DNA of 31,670 nucleotides, taken from positions 9,326-40,995 of the forward strand of contig JAIPMN010001354.1 of the NCBI GenBank assembly GCA_020650975.1. Reading direction: 5' to 3'. The stretch's first letter is position 1. Every line of letters begins with the position of its first letter. Of this stretch, positions 1-16,835 are shown piece by piece. The translations under genes were made by a program, and so were the position numbers. Origin of the DNA: Apostichopus californicus. Taxonomy: Eukaryota > Echinodermata > Holothuroidea > Aspidochirotida > Stichopodidae. The notes under the pieces were generated by a model. The model searched no databases. It had not been told where the DNA came from and saw only the letters and a list, made by a program, of their open reading frames with translations.

Positions 1-291
1 AATTCATATTAGTATGAAAAACAAGTCATAAAGAAACTAGTAATTTTCCGCCGCCCCCACCCCCCCCCTCCCCGGAAAAAAATTGAATATCTATATCAAA
101 TGAAACTTGAATATCTATTCCAAATGAAACTTGACTAGAATTAATGAAAATATCGTAAAAAAGTAATCATTTAATTTTAAAAAATGACCAAAATCAACGC
201 AAAAAATGTATAATTTTATGGTCACTGTAATGATAAAGAGAAGATTACAGAGTTTTATTTTCCTTTTACTACGATTGAGGAACTATCAACA
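1..291. other. AT-rich stretch with no gene
   Basis: No coding exon or RNA gene is visible here. The only notable feature is a C-rich tract at about 50-74, followed by short AT-rich repeats of a 'gaatatctat' type. It probably belongs to the decayed 5' part of the copia-like relic that follows, or is plain intergenic DNA. Confidence 0.5.
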
Positions 292-305
292 TTTGATTGT
301 GAAAG

Positions 306-656
306 GTGCACAGAATGAAACCTACTGTAAACAGTAGGAATCCAAAACTAGATGCTAAGGCCACCACACCCCAGGAGTTGGTCCACACAGACCTAGCAGG
401 ACCTATTAACCCTGTAGCTAAGGATGGGTTCAAATATGCAGCAACATTCACTGATGATTATTCAGGAGCCATATTTGTTGATTTCATTAGAACCAAGGGT
501 GACACTGCATTAGTATTGGAAAAGTGTTTGGCAGATTGTGCACCTTATGGCAAGGTAAAGTGTATCAGGTCTGACAATGGTTCAGAATTCACAGGGAATG
601 CTTTTGAGTCAGTACTGAGGAAAAAGAGCATAAGGCATGATAACAGCTTTACCTGA
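306..656 (+). pseudogene. Copia integrase core fragment
   Basis: The open frame encodes about 116 residues of an rve-type integrase core. HTDLAGP holds the first catalytic Asp and SDNGSEF holds the second, with the YSGA and FTDD motifs between them as in copia integrases. The frame ends before the third acidic residue (Glu), so the catalytic triad is incomplete. A Cys-x2-Cys motif just upstream in another frame suggests a frameshift between the pre-integrase finger and the core. No usable start codon belongs to this fragment, since it would be an internal part of a polyprotein. Confidence 0.85.
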
Positions 657-791
657 AGGTAAATATCCAGTGGGGAAGGGGAGGGGGAGGGGTTGTGGGG
701 GGAGGAATATGGGTGTATGCAATTTAAGAGGATTCAGAAGGTACAAGGAGACTCAACGGAAGATATGTCGCCAAGTGTTACAACAAAGTAA

Positions 792-1240
792 AAGGGGATA
801 GACTACAAAGAACCATTTGCCCTGACAGCTAATATCACATCAATTAGGATTGTAATGCAACTGGTAGTGCCAAATGACCTGATTGTTCTTTAGATGGATG
901 TCAAAACTGCCTACCTTCATGCTCCTATCTATGAAGAAATCTATTTAGAGCAACCAGGCGGCTTTGAAGTTTTATCAGACACAGGAGAACAGTTGGTATT
1001 TAAGTTAAACAAATCACTGTATGGGTTAAAACAGTCGGGTAGAAATTGGAATAAAGTATTACATGAGAACCTGTTGAAAATGATTTTGTTCAAACTTCAT
1101 CACATCAATTGTGTTTTACAAGAAGCAATTTAAAAATGACATGATTATAGTCATTATTTGGGTTGATGATCTGATTATGGCAGCTGGTAACACACACCTG
1201 TTAGATCGATCAGTTGAAGGAAGTTATAAACAAGAAAGTC
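792..1240 (+). pseudogene. Copia reverse transcriptase fragment (RVT_2 type)
   Basis: From 792 one frame reads GIDYKEPFALTAN, then a TAG at 891-893, then MDVKTAYLHAPIYEEIYL and SLYGLKQSGR. These are the hallmark motifs of copia-type reverse transcriptase: the Asp of DVKTA and the LYGLKQ block. The frame is lost near 1133. The active-site block follows in a different frame at about 1141-1190 as WVDDLIMAAG. With one nonsense codon and at least one frameshift it cannot encode an enzyme. The region from 1200 to 1545 shows only traces of the following connection region. Confidence 0.85.
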
Positions 1241-1545
1241 ATATGGAATTTATATTTTTATACATCTATTAAAATATAAATGTAATATGACTAACTTTTT
1301 ATCACTTGACCAGGGTATCAAGCAGTAAATCAAATCTGGAAAAATAACAAATATTTCTTAAACTTGAGAGTTACAAAATTGTAGGACTGTATTAAATCAC
1401 ATGTAGAGGTACTAAGAAACAATGAAGTGAGCATATTCAGTTTTTAATAACTATTTATGGATTGCTGGAAATTCTGTTGCCAAGGCAATGCATCCGGATT
1501 TACCTAATCTACTAACCAATCAAGTTTTCAAATCTGTCTCATAAA

Positions 1546-2130
1546 ATACGAGAAAGAAGAAAGCGCAAAACATACGCACGATATTACTTATATTCGTTGA
1601 AAAATGAAAATGCAAAAGAAGTTCGAAAGAATTGTGCATTCTGTAAGCATCCACAAAAAAAAAAATCACCCGGCTAAACGTCATTTTAGGCTGAAAAGCA
1701 TCCTTAGAGTTAAATTTGCAAATTTCATGATAACATCTTACGAGAAAATTCCTACGATAAATAGACGTATAAAACAACAGAGATATCCTTTAGCAACATG
1801 GCAAGGAGGATCAGACCTGGAGAGGGATCAAGTCTTGAAGTACAGGATCAGATGACTTGGAGAGGGATCAAAGGATCAGATCTAGAGTGAGTCCGACATT
1901 TACAGTTCGGAGTTAGAGAGGTAGAAGATCACACTTAGAGAGCAGATCACTATTGAGAGTTGTATGTATGTACGTATTTTAGATCCTCCTACAAGCAGGA
2001 ACTCGCGAAGAAGCTATCATTGGCTTATCAAAGCCGCAAGCCGACCGAAGTCAGTCTCTTAGATTCATATTTTACGTCCATGATTATGAATTGTCAACAA
2101 CTCTGTAACTGGACGACATACATTAATCTT
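1546..2130. other. No gene seen; repeats of a short 'ggatcagat' motif and possible SINE body
   Basis: No convincing exon is seen. Around 1805-1960 the sequence is made of short degenerate repeats built on 'gagagggatca' and 'ggatcaga'. From about 1970 to 2130 it may be the body of the minus-strand SINE whose tRNA-like head lies at 2131-2196. Short open frames here look like chance. Confidence 0.4.
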
Positions 2131-2196
2131 GGAGTGACTCGAACTCGGGAACTTATGATTGAAAGGCACTGGCGTTAACCACTGAGCTAACACTCC
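2131..2196 (-). repeat. tRNA-derived SINE head (minus strand)
   Basis: On the minus strand, TTAGCTCAGTGGTTAACGCC (2171-2190) matches a pol III A box and GAGTTCGAGTC (2136-2146) matches a B box, at tRNA-like spacing. GGAGTG at the 5' end and CACTCC at the 3' end are complementary, but the T-stem and anticodon arm do not fold properly, so it is not a functional tRNA. Sequence continues beyond the head toward 1970, as expected for a SINE body. The family is not identified. Confidence 0.6.
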
Positions 2197-2289
2197 TAGT
2201 TGACCAAACAAACCCAGCAGACCAGACTCTTTCCACAAAAATCTGGGTGAACTCACCATTGGAAGCAGCATAAACGTCAACAAAATTGA

Positions 2290-3128
2290 AGGGTTAAAAA
2301 TTTGACTTGGTGTAAATGTCGGTGCCTTCTATATGTTCCTAGATCAAACTGAGTGACCCTACCATGCAGATCAAATCCTGACAAATCTATTCTTGTATCC
2401 TCTGAGTAATGAAAAAATGGGATTCCTGTTCAATCTCTTCAATCAAAATTCCAACCTACAACTTCTGATCTCTTTGAAGGGATTAGCTGTTACTTCATAG
2501 AAAGATCAGAAATGTTGGATCCTGTCCTGAGCATGTATTTGTTCACTTGATCCCTATGGTCCCCTAATCCTGATCATGGTTCTAGTACTTTTTCATAGTT
2601 AGGTTGAACCAGAGACCGACAGTACCCAAACCATGTCAGCCATCGCCAATATATGTCGCAAAAATAAAAAGTAATATTAATCTGCCCTTCACTTCATCAT
2701 CGGTAACGAAAAATGACCAGATATCCCACAGGCTTAGTGGTTTCATGCCAGGTTTCTACAGTATATACGAGACCATTCAATGTACAAATCATGCACAGTG
2801 ATTTCTTCTGTTAATAAGTTGGATCCAACAATCTATACCTCTTCTGTCCTGTTTTTACACGTGTTATGAAGGTCGGCACCACCGTGAGGCTTAGATATGC
2901 AACTGGGGGGTCTTAGGAGGACGAAACAAATCCTGAAACTAAACTTACAGGTGGCTACCATTTGCTAAACCTCTTACTTTTGGCTTCTCAACGAGTGTCT
3001 GAAGCAACACAACTCCTCTATCCCTCGATTCCAAGAGAGGGCGACGAGAGGCCACTGGTGAGAAGGCTGTGATGACGTTAACACGTGAGCAACTCATCTC
3101 TTGTCACCTTCGTACGTAGATAGTTGTT
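2290..3128 (-). other. 3' flank / probable 3' UTR of RNMT
   Basis: No coding potential is recognised. The stretch lies directly downstream of the RNMT stop on the minus strand and is likely to include its 3' UTR. I saw no clear AATAAA or ATTAAA on the minus strand here, so the end of the transcript cannot be placed. Confidence 0.4.
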
Positions 3129-11440
<8,312 letters not shown>

Positions 11441-11459
11441 ACTTATAGAAACTTTCCAA

Positions 11460-11480
11460 GACTTGCCTCCACTAAAGGAA
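11460..11480 (-). promoter_or_regulatory. Candidate splice acceptor upstream of the RNMT start codon
   Basis: On the minus strand a pyrimidine-rich run ends in CCTTTAG, with AG at 11473-11472, 31 bases before the ATG. This would put the start codon in a second exon, with an untranslated or short coding first exon further upstream. No candidate first exon was recognised. Confidence 0.5.
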
Positions 11481-12705
11481 AACAAGGGACATTAAAAAGA
11501 AAAATTCTTATAAAAAGGGTGCACAGGAAAGAATAGAAAGTTGATTGACTTCAGACATGATGTCTGTATTGCTTCTCTCCCTTACAGCAACATAACGGTT
11601 GACATTGTTTCCACGGGAAGGTACATGATCTACAGGTGTGTACAGTACGACATCCAATCAACTAATTTAATTCCGTCCAGGTCTGATGATCTTCAGGTAT
11701 CAAACAATAGACGGTTTCTAGGATTTCGTTTTAAGAATCTCACAACTTAGGCTAAATAACAGATTTGTCTTGCTACTGCTATCATCATGCTCTAATACTC
11801 GACAGTTACAGTAAACCAAGAAACACTTCTCACTGAGCTTTTAAATTAAGTACCAGGCCCTTTGCATACAGTGAACTCCAAGGCAATGTATCAATACACT
11901 GAAGGAAACAGACGTTACAAACACATAAAATACAAATTTATCATATTTATTGATTTTGTTGCTTAGTTCTTTTTCTTTACTGTAGCATCAGGTATCACAT
12001 GTAGGAACCAAGACATTTGCTTTAGGACTTACTTTAGCACCAACTCAAGAGCGCAACATGAATTTCTTCATTTCAAGCCAAACCACTGTGTGGATCCCAA
12101 GCGACCACAATAAATTTTGCTGAAACCTCAACAGATTGTTCCATTATAACCACTTCCAAAATATATCAGATCCATAACCTTACTGTTGCTGTCAAATACT
12201 TATAAATGTGTCCTCAGAAGAGATTCGTACAACACAAAATTTTCATGGAAATGATTGCCAAATTCCTAAATTGGCAGGCTTGTTTGGTGTTTCTTAGCCA
12301 GACTTTGGTTTGTGCAAATTTTGAATGTAAAGGCTCCTTAAATAAACATAAAATTGTTTGACATCAGATTCAGAAAAGAATGAAGCATAACAATGGCCAA
12401 CATTTATGATGATTGTGTAGGCCCTATGTGACATAGCTCACTGCTACTCCCAATGATGAGGTAAATTCATGTAATGTCTGGCATTCTTGGATTCTGTGAC
12501 AAATTTTAGTTTCTAATTAGGAGCCATCAGTTGCACTTGCTATTTAGTAGTAGCATGGACACTTCGAATATCGGACACCTAAGCCTTAAATCACCCCAAA
12601 ACTATATCTTCTGGTATAAATCACCTGAAAATATACTGGATATGGTGGGAGAAGTGTGTTATATTAAGATACACGGCCAACCTTTCTTTCCTGCAAACTG
12701 TTTTC
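11481..12705. other. Intergenic / 5' flank between RNMT and SLC38A7; no gene seen
   Basis: AT-rich, with only short chance open frames on both strands. No conserved protein motif, RNA gene or clear repeat was found. It may contain the RNMT promoter and an untranslated first exon, which cannot be placed by eye. Confidence 0.4.
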
Positions 12706-13039
12706 ACGTTGTAAAAAAGAAGATTCTTCGTGATTGTGGAACTCGTTCCCACAGTGTGGCGCTGGTGATAAAATTGGTGGCGAAGTTGCTCTTTCAGTAA
12801 TTATAAGAGACTTCATAGATCTCCGTCATTTTATTGACAAATATGTAAGNNNNNNNNNNCACGTTATAAAAAAGAAGATTCTTCGTGATTGTGGAACTGG
12901 TATTTCTTTGCTAGAGTATTGCGAAATTCGGACACTCGTTCCCACAGTGTGGCGCTGGTGATAAAATTGGTGGCGAAGTTGCTCTTTCAGTAATTATAAG
13001 AGACTTCATAGATCTCCGTCATTTTATTGACAAATATGT
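12706..13039 (+). repeat. Direct duplication split by a 10-N assembly gap
   Basis: The segment 12705-12849 is repeated almost exactly at 12860-13039. The ten N at 12850-12859 lie exactly at the junction. The copies differ by one G/A near the start and by a 38-bp insertion at 12899-12936 in the second copy, between 'ggaact' and 'cgttccc'. This is the pattern expected when two overlapping contig ends, probably from two haplotypes, were placed side by side. Confidence 0.9.
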
Positions 13040-14138
13040 AAGTATTTACTTGCACACGGGTCATTTTAGAGAGAAAGTATCTGTATCTTCGTAGTTTTTC
13101 GTGAAATTGGCTGCTGCTATAGGTTGTCATGGTGAAATCGTGCATTTCTTAGGGGTGTCCGAAATTCGCAGTGTTCCGAATTTCGCAATACTGACTATAT
13201 ATCTTTAAAAAAAATTATTAAATCCTCGAAAGTGCTTGTGGTATAGCTTAAGATAGACCCCGTAGGTTACCTGGATGTTAAACGTTCTGACTAGGACAGG
13301 GAAGGGTCAAACGATAGTAGGCCTAGCATAGGCTTTAGAACAGATTATAATACATAGCCGTAGCCTGAAATTATCCGTTTGAGAAGGATGCACAGAAATA
13401 GGACAATAGAACGTTCACTTTGAGATAATCGATGGTGACCTATTGAGAAATGAGTTCATATGTGCCAGCAGCCTAGGCCAAACCTATGATTTGCAAATTT
13501 CCAATAAACATGCAACACACTTCCTCAAGTTCCTGCAAAGTTTCGCAGAACTAGGCCTAGGGCTAAGCATGCGTTTGTATGAGGCTTCAGAAGCTGCATT
13601 ATTCATTGGCTTGTTTTAAACTTATTATAAGATGCAACCGTATGAAGCCACTACCATTTACTGACCGATGTTCGGGTAATTTTCACAAGTTTAATTTCCC
13701 AAAGGATTTCTAACGTTTCAAAATGGAGATTATCTGGAGGAGATTTGAACCGTCGGCATTTTATCAATGTAAGTTGTGCACTGTATGCATGAGGAGCCGT
13801 ATGCATGGGGCGTACAAACAATGCATGCATAGTTATGCCACGGCTGGGGTTAGTTTCAAGGTGGCATACCTATATTAGAGTCTATATCAGTCCGCCCGAA
13901 TGTTTTCCAGCCTAGAAAAAGTGCCAAAAAGCTGTAGGATAACATCTTTTTTGATATGTTATCAATCAGGACCTGTTTTTTTCTTTGTGTCTTGCATGTT
14001 GAAGAGCATGTATGGAAGAACATGTGGTGCAAAATTGTACACCCCTTTAGGCCTCCCAGGAGCAGCGTACGAAAATTGTTTACTACTGAGTGAACATCGG
14101 TTTGTTTACAACTGACGAAAACTGGCAGGCTCTGATAG
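13040..14138. other. Intergenic; no gene seen
   Basis: No exon-like coding stretch with recognisable homology is present on either strand. Several repeats of a 'cctaggcc' type occur between 13260 and 13570 but form no array. Confidence 0.4.
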
Positions 14139-14290
14139 CAAATAATAATAATAATAATAAATGAACTTATAAAGCGGTAAAATCTACGGAGTATTCAATA
14201 GCGCTGTACAACCAGCAGAATGAAGGCCTTAGGGGTGTGTCATTCCGGCATTGAATAACAGTTACCAATTTCATTTTTGTAATTACGCAT
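14139..14290 (-). repeat. 3' tail of a SINE-like retroposon with (ATT)n end
   Basis: On the minus strand the order is a body with GTACAGCGCTATTGAATACT (about 14212-14193), then TTTATAAGTTCA, then a pure ATT trinucleotide run (14160-14140). A GCGCTATA-like block followed by a simple-repeat tail is also seen at the 3' end of the plus-strand SINE at 20010-20040 and is typical of marine invertebrate SINEs. No tRNA-like head was found, so it appears 5'-truncated. Confidence 0.5.
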
Positions 14291-15140
14291 ATAGTATAGC
14301 TAGTTGTAATGGCAACCAAGTTGAAATTTTAAGTTTTATTATAAGTAAATCGTTAATTATTTCTTCGTATGTCAACGTGGTTTGAAAATAATAACGTTTA
14401 CATTGAAAGCCAAGTGAGAATAATATTGTAACAAAGAAATATTCATGGACAGCACTCTTCATGGAACAACTAGTCAGTGAAGTATAATATGATTGGCATA
14501 TATAACTTTGCTCTTTACGTTTTAATCAATTAATAAACTGTGCCAGTCAACAAATTTATCGAGTCGTATTAAAAACTAGCGTTCAAAGCTTTAGTTTGGA
14601 ATGTTAAAAACATCAATTTTCTGGAAAAAAACGTAAAAACCATTTTACATTGGGCGCTTCTCATATTAGAAAGGCAATGACATCACTGAACCAGAGAAAG
14701 GTTGGGGACTGCAGCGAGTAAATGAATCTGAGCGGTGAAAAATTTCCCTAAAAGTGCTCCGATTAAATTGAATTGTGAACATTGTAAAAAGGTTCAGATT
14801 CCGTCCCGAGCCCCATACAACCGCTCTCACCCTCCTTTGTTGACTACGAACATATTTGTAACACTTCTGTTCAAGGAAAATTTAGAAATTCTGTGACAGA
14901 CGGTGTCTGTCTCTATTGCATAAGTTATCCTCGCTATCTTAACCGGTATAAAAGAAGTATTCAGTGTTTTGGTTAGATTGCCGTTGCAATGTATTGAAAA
15001 ACATTACAAACTTCGCTATTCTCTCTATTGTAAACAGAGATCCCGAGAAATAATGGCGTCCTACCTACAATCATCTACTTCTTGAACCCTTTTCGACAAA
15101 TGGTACTTCTTCTCTGTTAATAATCTATGCTATAATTAAA
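14291..15140. other. Intergenic; no gene seen
   Basis: AT-rich sequence without recognisable coding, RNA or repeat structure. Confidence 0.4.
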
Positions 15141-15184
15141 GGTACCCAGAGCCGTATATAGAGATATACGGCTCTGACGGTACC
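15141..15184. repeat. Short perfect hairpin within a longer imperfect palindrome
   Basis: AGAGCCGTATAT (15148-15159) and ATATACGGCTCT (15164-15175) are exact inverted copies around an AGAG loop. GGTACC sits outside on each side (15141-15146 and 15179-15184). A TTAA precedes it at 15136-15139. It may be the end of a DNA transposon, but no partner end was found. Confidence 0.85.
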
Positions 15185-15570
15185 TAGACAAAATGACTTG
15201 ACGTAGATATAACTGAGTGTATTGTCTTTTGATACGAATACCGTCACATGATTTTTACAAACAACACGCAACGTATTCTGTAGGTTTACAGGACTGAACC
15301 TGGCAGGCAGAGCTAGCAAACAGTAATTTATACTCAAAAGTAGGTATAATGCAGTAACGTGACAACCGCGTGAATTGCGTGAATGAGCAAAGTGGGTAAT
15401 GTAAGATAGTATTGCAATGATACTTAGAAGAGTCCGTGTTAAAACGTGTCTGCTATTTTAGCATATGCCTTGATTTGTGCAAACAATTGAAATTGCTATC
15501 CACAATAGTGGCGTACACATGATTGCAATCGTGGGGGGAAGGGCAAGGGGAATTCCCTCGACTGACTCAA

Positions 15571-16085
15571 AACCAAAAGTACCACACGAAACAATCGGAA
15601 CAGCCAAATAAAAAAGAAGAAAATGGCAACTTCCATTTATTGCTTGATTTAACCCCTAAAAAATGTTGTGCCATAAAATGACCATAAAAACAAATGTATG
15701 AGACATTATTCTTTCGTTTCGTGGTTTTTGTGATGCCAGCAGGCAGGCGTTTTCACACAGGGGCCTCATCGAGAGTCAATGCAAAAAATACTGCAGGAAA
15801 ACAGAGAACATAACAATTCTTATGAATTAATTAAGTAATTTAACCCGGTATAAAAAATTGTACCTTAAAATGACCATCGTGAACGAATATTAGAGACTTT
15901 ATTCTTTCGTTCTCACGACATTTCATGACAATCACAGTATTTCTAATACCAGCAGCAGGCGAATTGCGGTAGCGCCTTATATTGAATGCAAAAGTAATAC
16001 ACTAAACGAGGAAAACAGCAAAAATGACAGCTCCCATTAATTTCTTAATTTAACCCCCTACATTTTTTTGTGCTATCAAATTAGG
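15571..16085 (+). repeat. Tandem units of about 208 bp (left arm of a fold-back structure)
   Basis: Three related units begin near 15573, 15781 and 15988. Each starts with a 'caaaa-gtaat' block and an A-rich stretch, then 'tgatttaacccc', then 'aaaatgaccat', then 'attctttcgtt', then 'ccagcaggcagg' and an end near 'gcgcc'. The third is cut short near 16085. Divergence is visible throughout, so the array is old. An inverted relative lies at 16680-16826. Confidence 0.75.
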
Positions 16086-16394
16086 GTGGACAATGGTGAG
16101 ATAGGGAGGGCAATAACTACATCCAAAATAATATTTATAATAATAATTGCAGAGAAAATAGATTACGAACTTAAAGGGGTTCAAACTTCATCGTGGCCGT
16201 AATTCCCCAACACCACAGTGGGTAAGATTTAGCAGTTACGGTAGTTGTACTTTACCGGTCTACGAGATTTGCCTGGCCAACATGAAATTTCAGCTGTGCA
16301 TAACGCCCATTATAGGACGTGATCCGAGGGTCTTTTTCAAGTTACATCAATATCACCACACACCCCCCCCCCTAAAAAATAGGTAATTTTGAAA

Positions 16395-16676
16395 AGGCGA
16401 GAGGGCTTATAGGCGAGAGTGCTTATAGGCGAGAGTGCGAGGGGGCGATCGTGCTTATAGGCGAGCGTGCGATGGAGGGGGCGAGCGTTCTAGGGGGCGA
16501 GCGTGCGTGGGGCGAGCTGGCGAGAGTGCGAGGGGCCGAGAGTGCGAGCGGGCGAGAGTGCGAGGGGGTGCAGTGCGAGGGGCGAGAGTGCGAGGGGCGA
16601 GTGTGCGCGGTGGCGAGAGTGCGAGGGGCAAGAGTGTGAGGGGTGAGAGTGCGAAGGGCGAGAGTGCGAGGGGGCG
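16395..16676 (+). repeat. GC-rich minisatellite, roughly 15-bp unit (gcgagagtgcgaggg)
   Basis: The motif 'gcgagagtgcgaggg' and close variants recur about 18 times with small length changes. The first units carry 'gcttatag' instead of 'gcgaggg'. The array is far richer in G and C than anything around it and sits between the inverted arms described here. It lacks stop codons in several frames on both strands, which yields Arg-, Gly- and Glu-rich open frames that I regard as chance. Confidence 0.9.
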
Positions 16677-16679
16677 CTG

Positions 16680-16826
16680 CTGGAATACGCCTGCCGGCTG
16701 GCTAGTAGAACCACTTCAATTGTTATGAAATGTCATGAAAACGAAAGAATACTGTTCCTTACATCCATTTATGATGGTCATTTGATGGCACAAAATTTTT
16801 AGGGGTGAAATTAAACAATGAATAAC
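16680..16826 (-). repeat. Inverted copy of the 208-bp unit (right arm of the fold-back)
   Basis: Read on the minus strand, this runs 'ttcacccctaaaaatt', 'tgtgccatcaaatgaccat', 'attctttcgtttt', 'catgacatttcat', 'ccagccggcaggcg', then 'agcgcc'. That is the same order as the units at 15571-16085. The second left unit (15826-15985) is the closest match by eye. Together the arms could pair over roughly 150 bp. Confidence 0.75.
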
Positions 16827-16835
16827 ATAGGATGT

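Larger units (their letters stand above)
292..1545 (+). mobile_element. Degenerate Ty1/copia-type retrotransposon relic (pol fragments)
   Basis: Pieces of a copia-type polyprotein lie in the usual order: the end of a zinc-finger-like pre-integrase region (about 292-314, Cys-x2-Cys), an integrase core (306-656), the reverse transcriptase finger/palm (about 792-1130), the active-site WVDD segment (about 1141-1240), and a weak match to the region after it (HPDL, about 1490-1545). The pieces are in different frames, with in-frame stops (for example TAA 789-791 and TAG 891-893) and a purine-rich insertion at about 660-705. No LTRs, primer-binding site or polypurine tract were recognised. The gag, protease and RNase H parts are missing or unrecognisable. 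This is an old, non-functional insertion; copia integrase lies before reverse transcriptase, which separates it from gypsy. Confidence 0.85.

Noticed and set aside
2131-2196. Functional tRNA gene on the minus strand
   Set aside because: A and B boxes are present but the T-stem and anticodon arm do not pair, so a SINE head is the better reading.
12531-12961. Overlapping 75-89 codon frames across the N gap
   Set aside because: They run through or beside the duplicated contig ends and show no conserved motif.
16435-16728. Arg/Gly/Glu-rich protein genes on both strands
   Set aside because: They follow from a stop-free GC-rich minisatellite; the unit length and small indels shift frames between units, which a selected protein would not tolerate.
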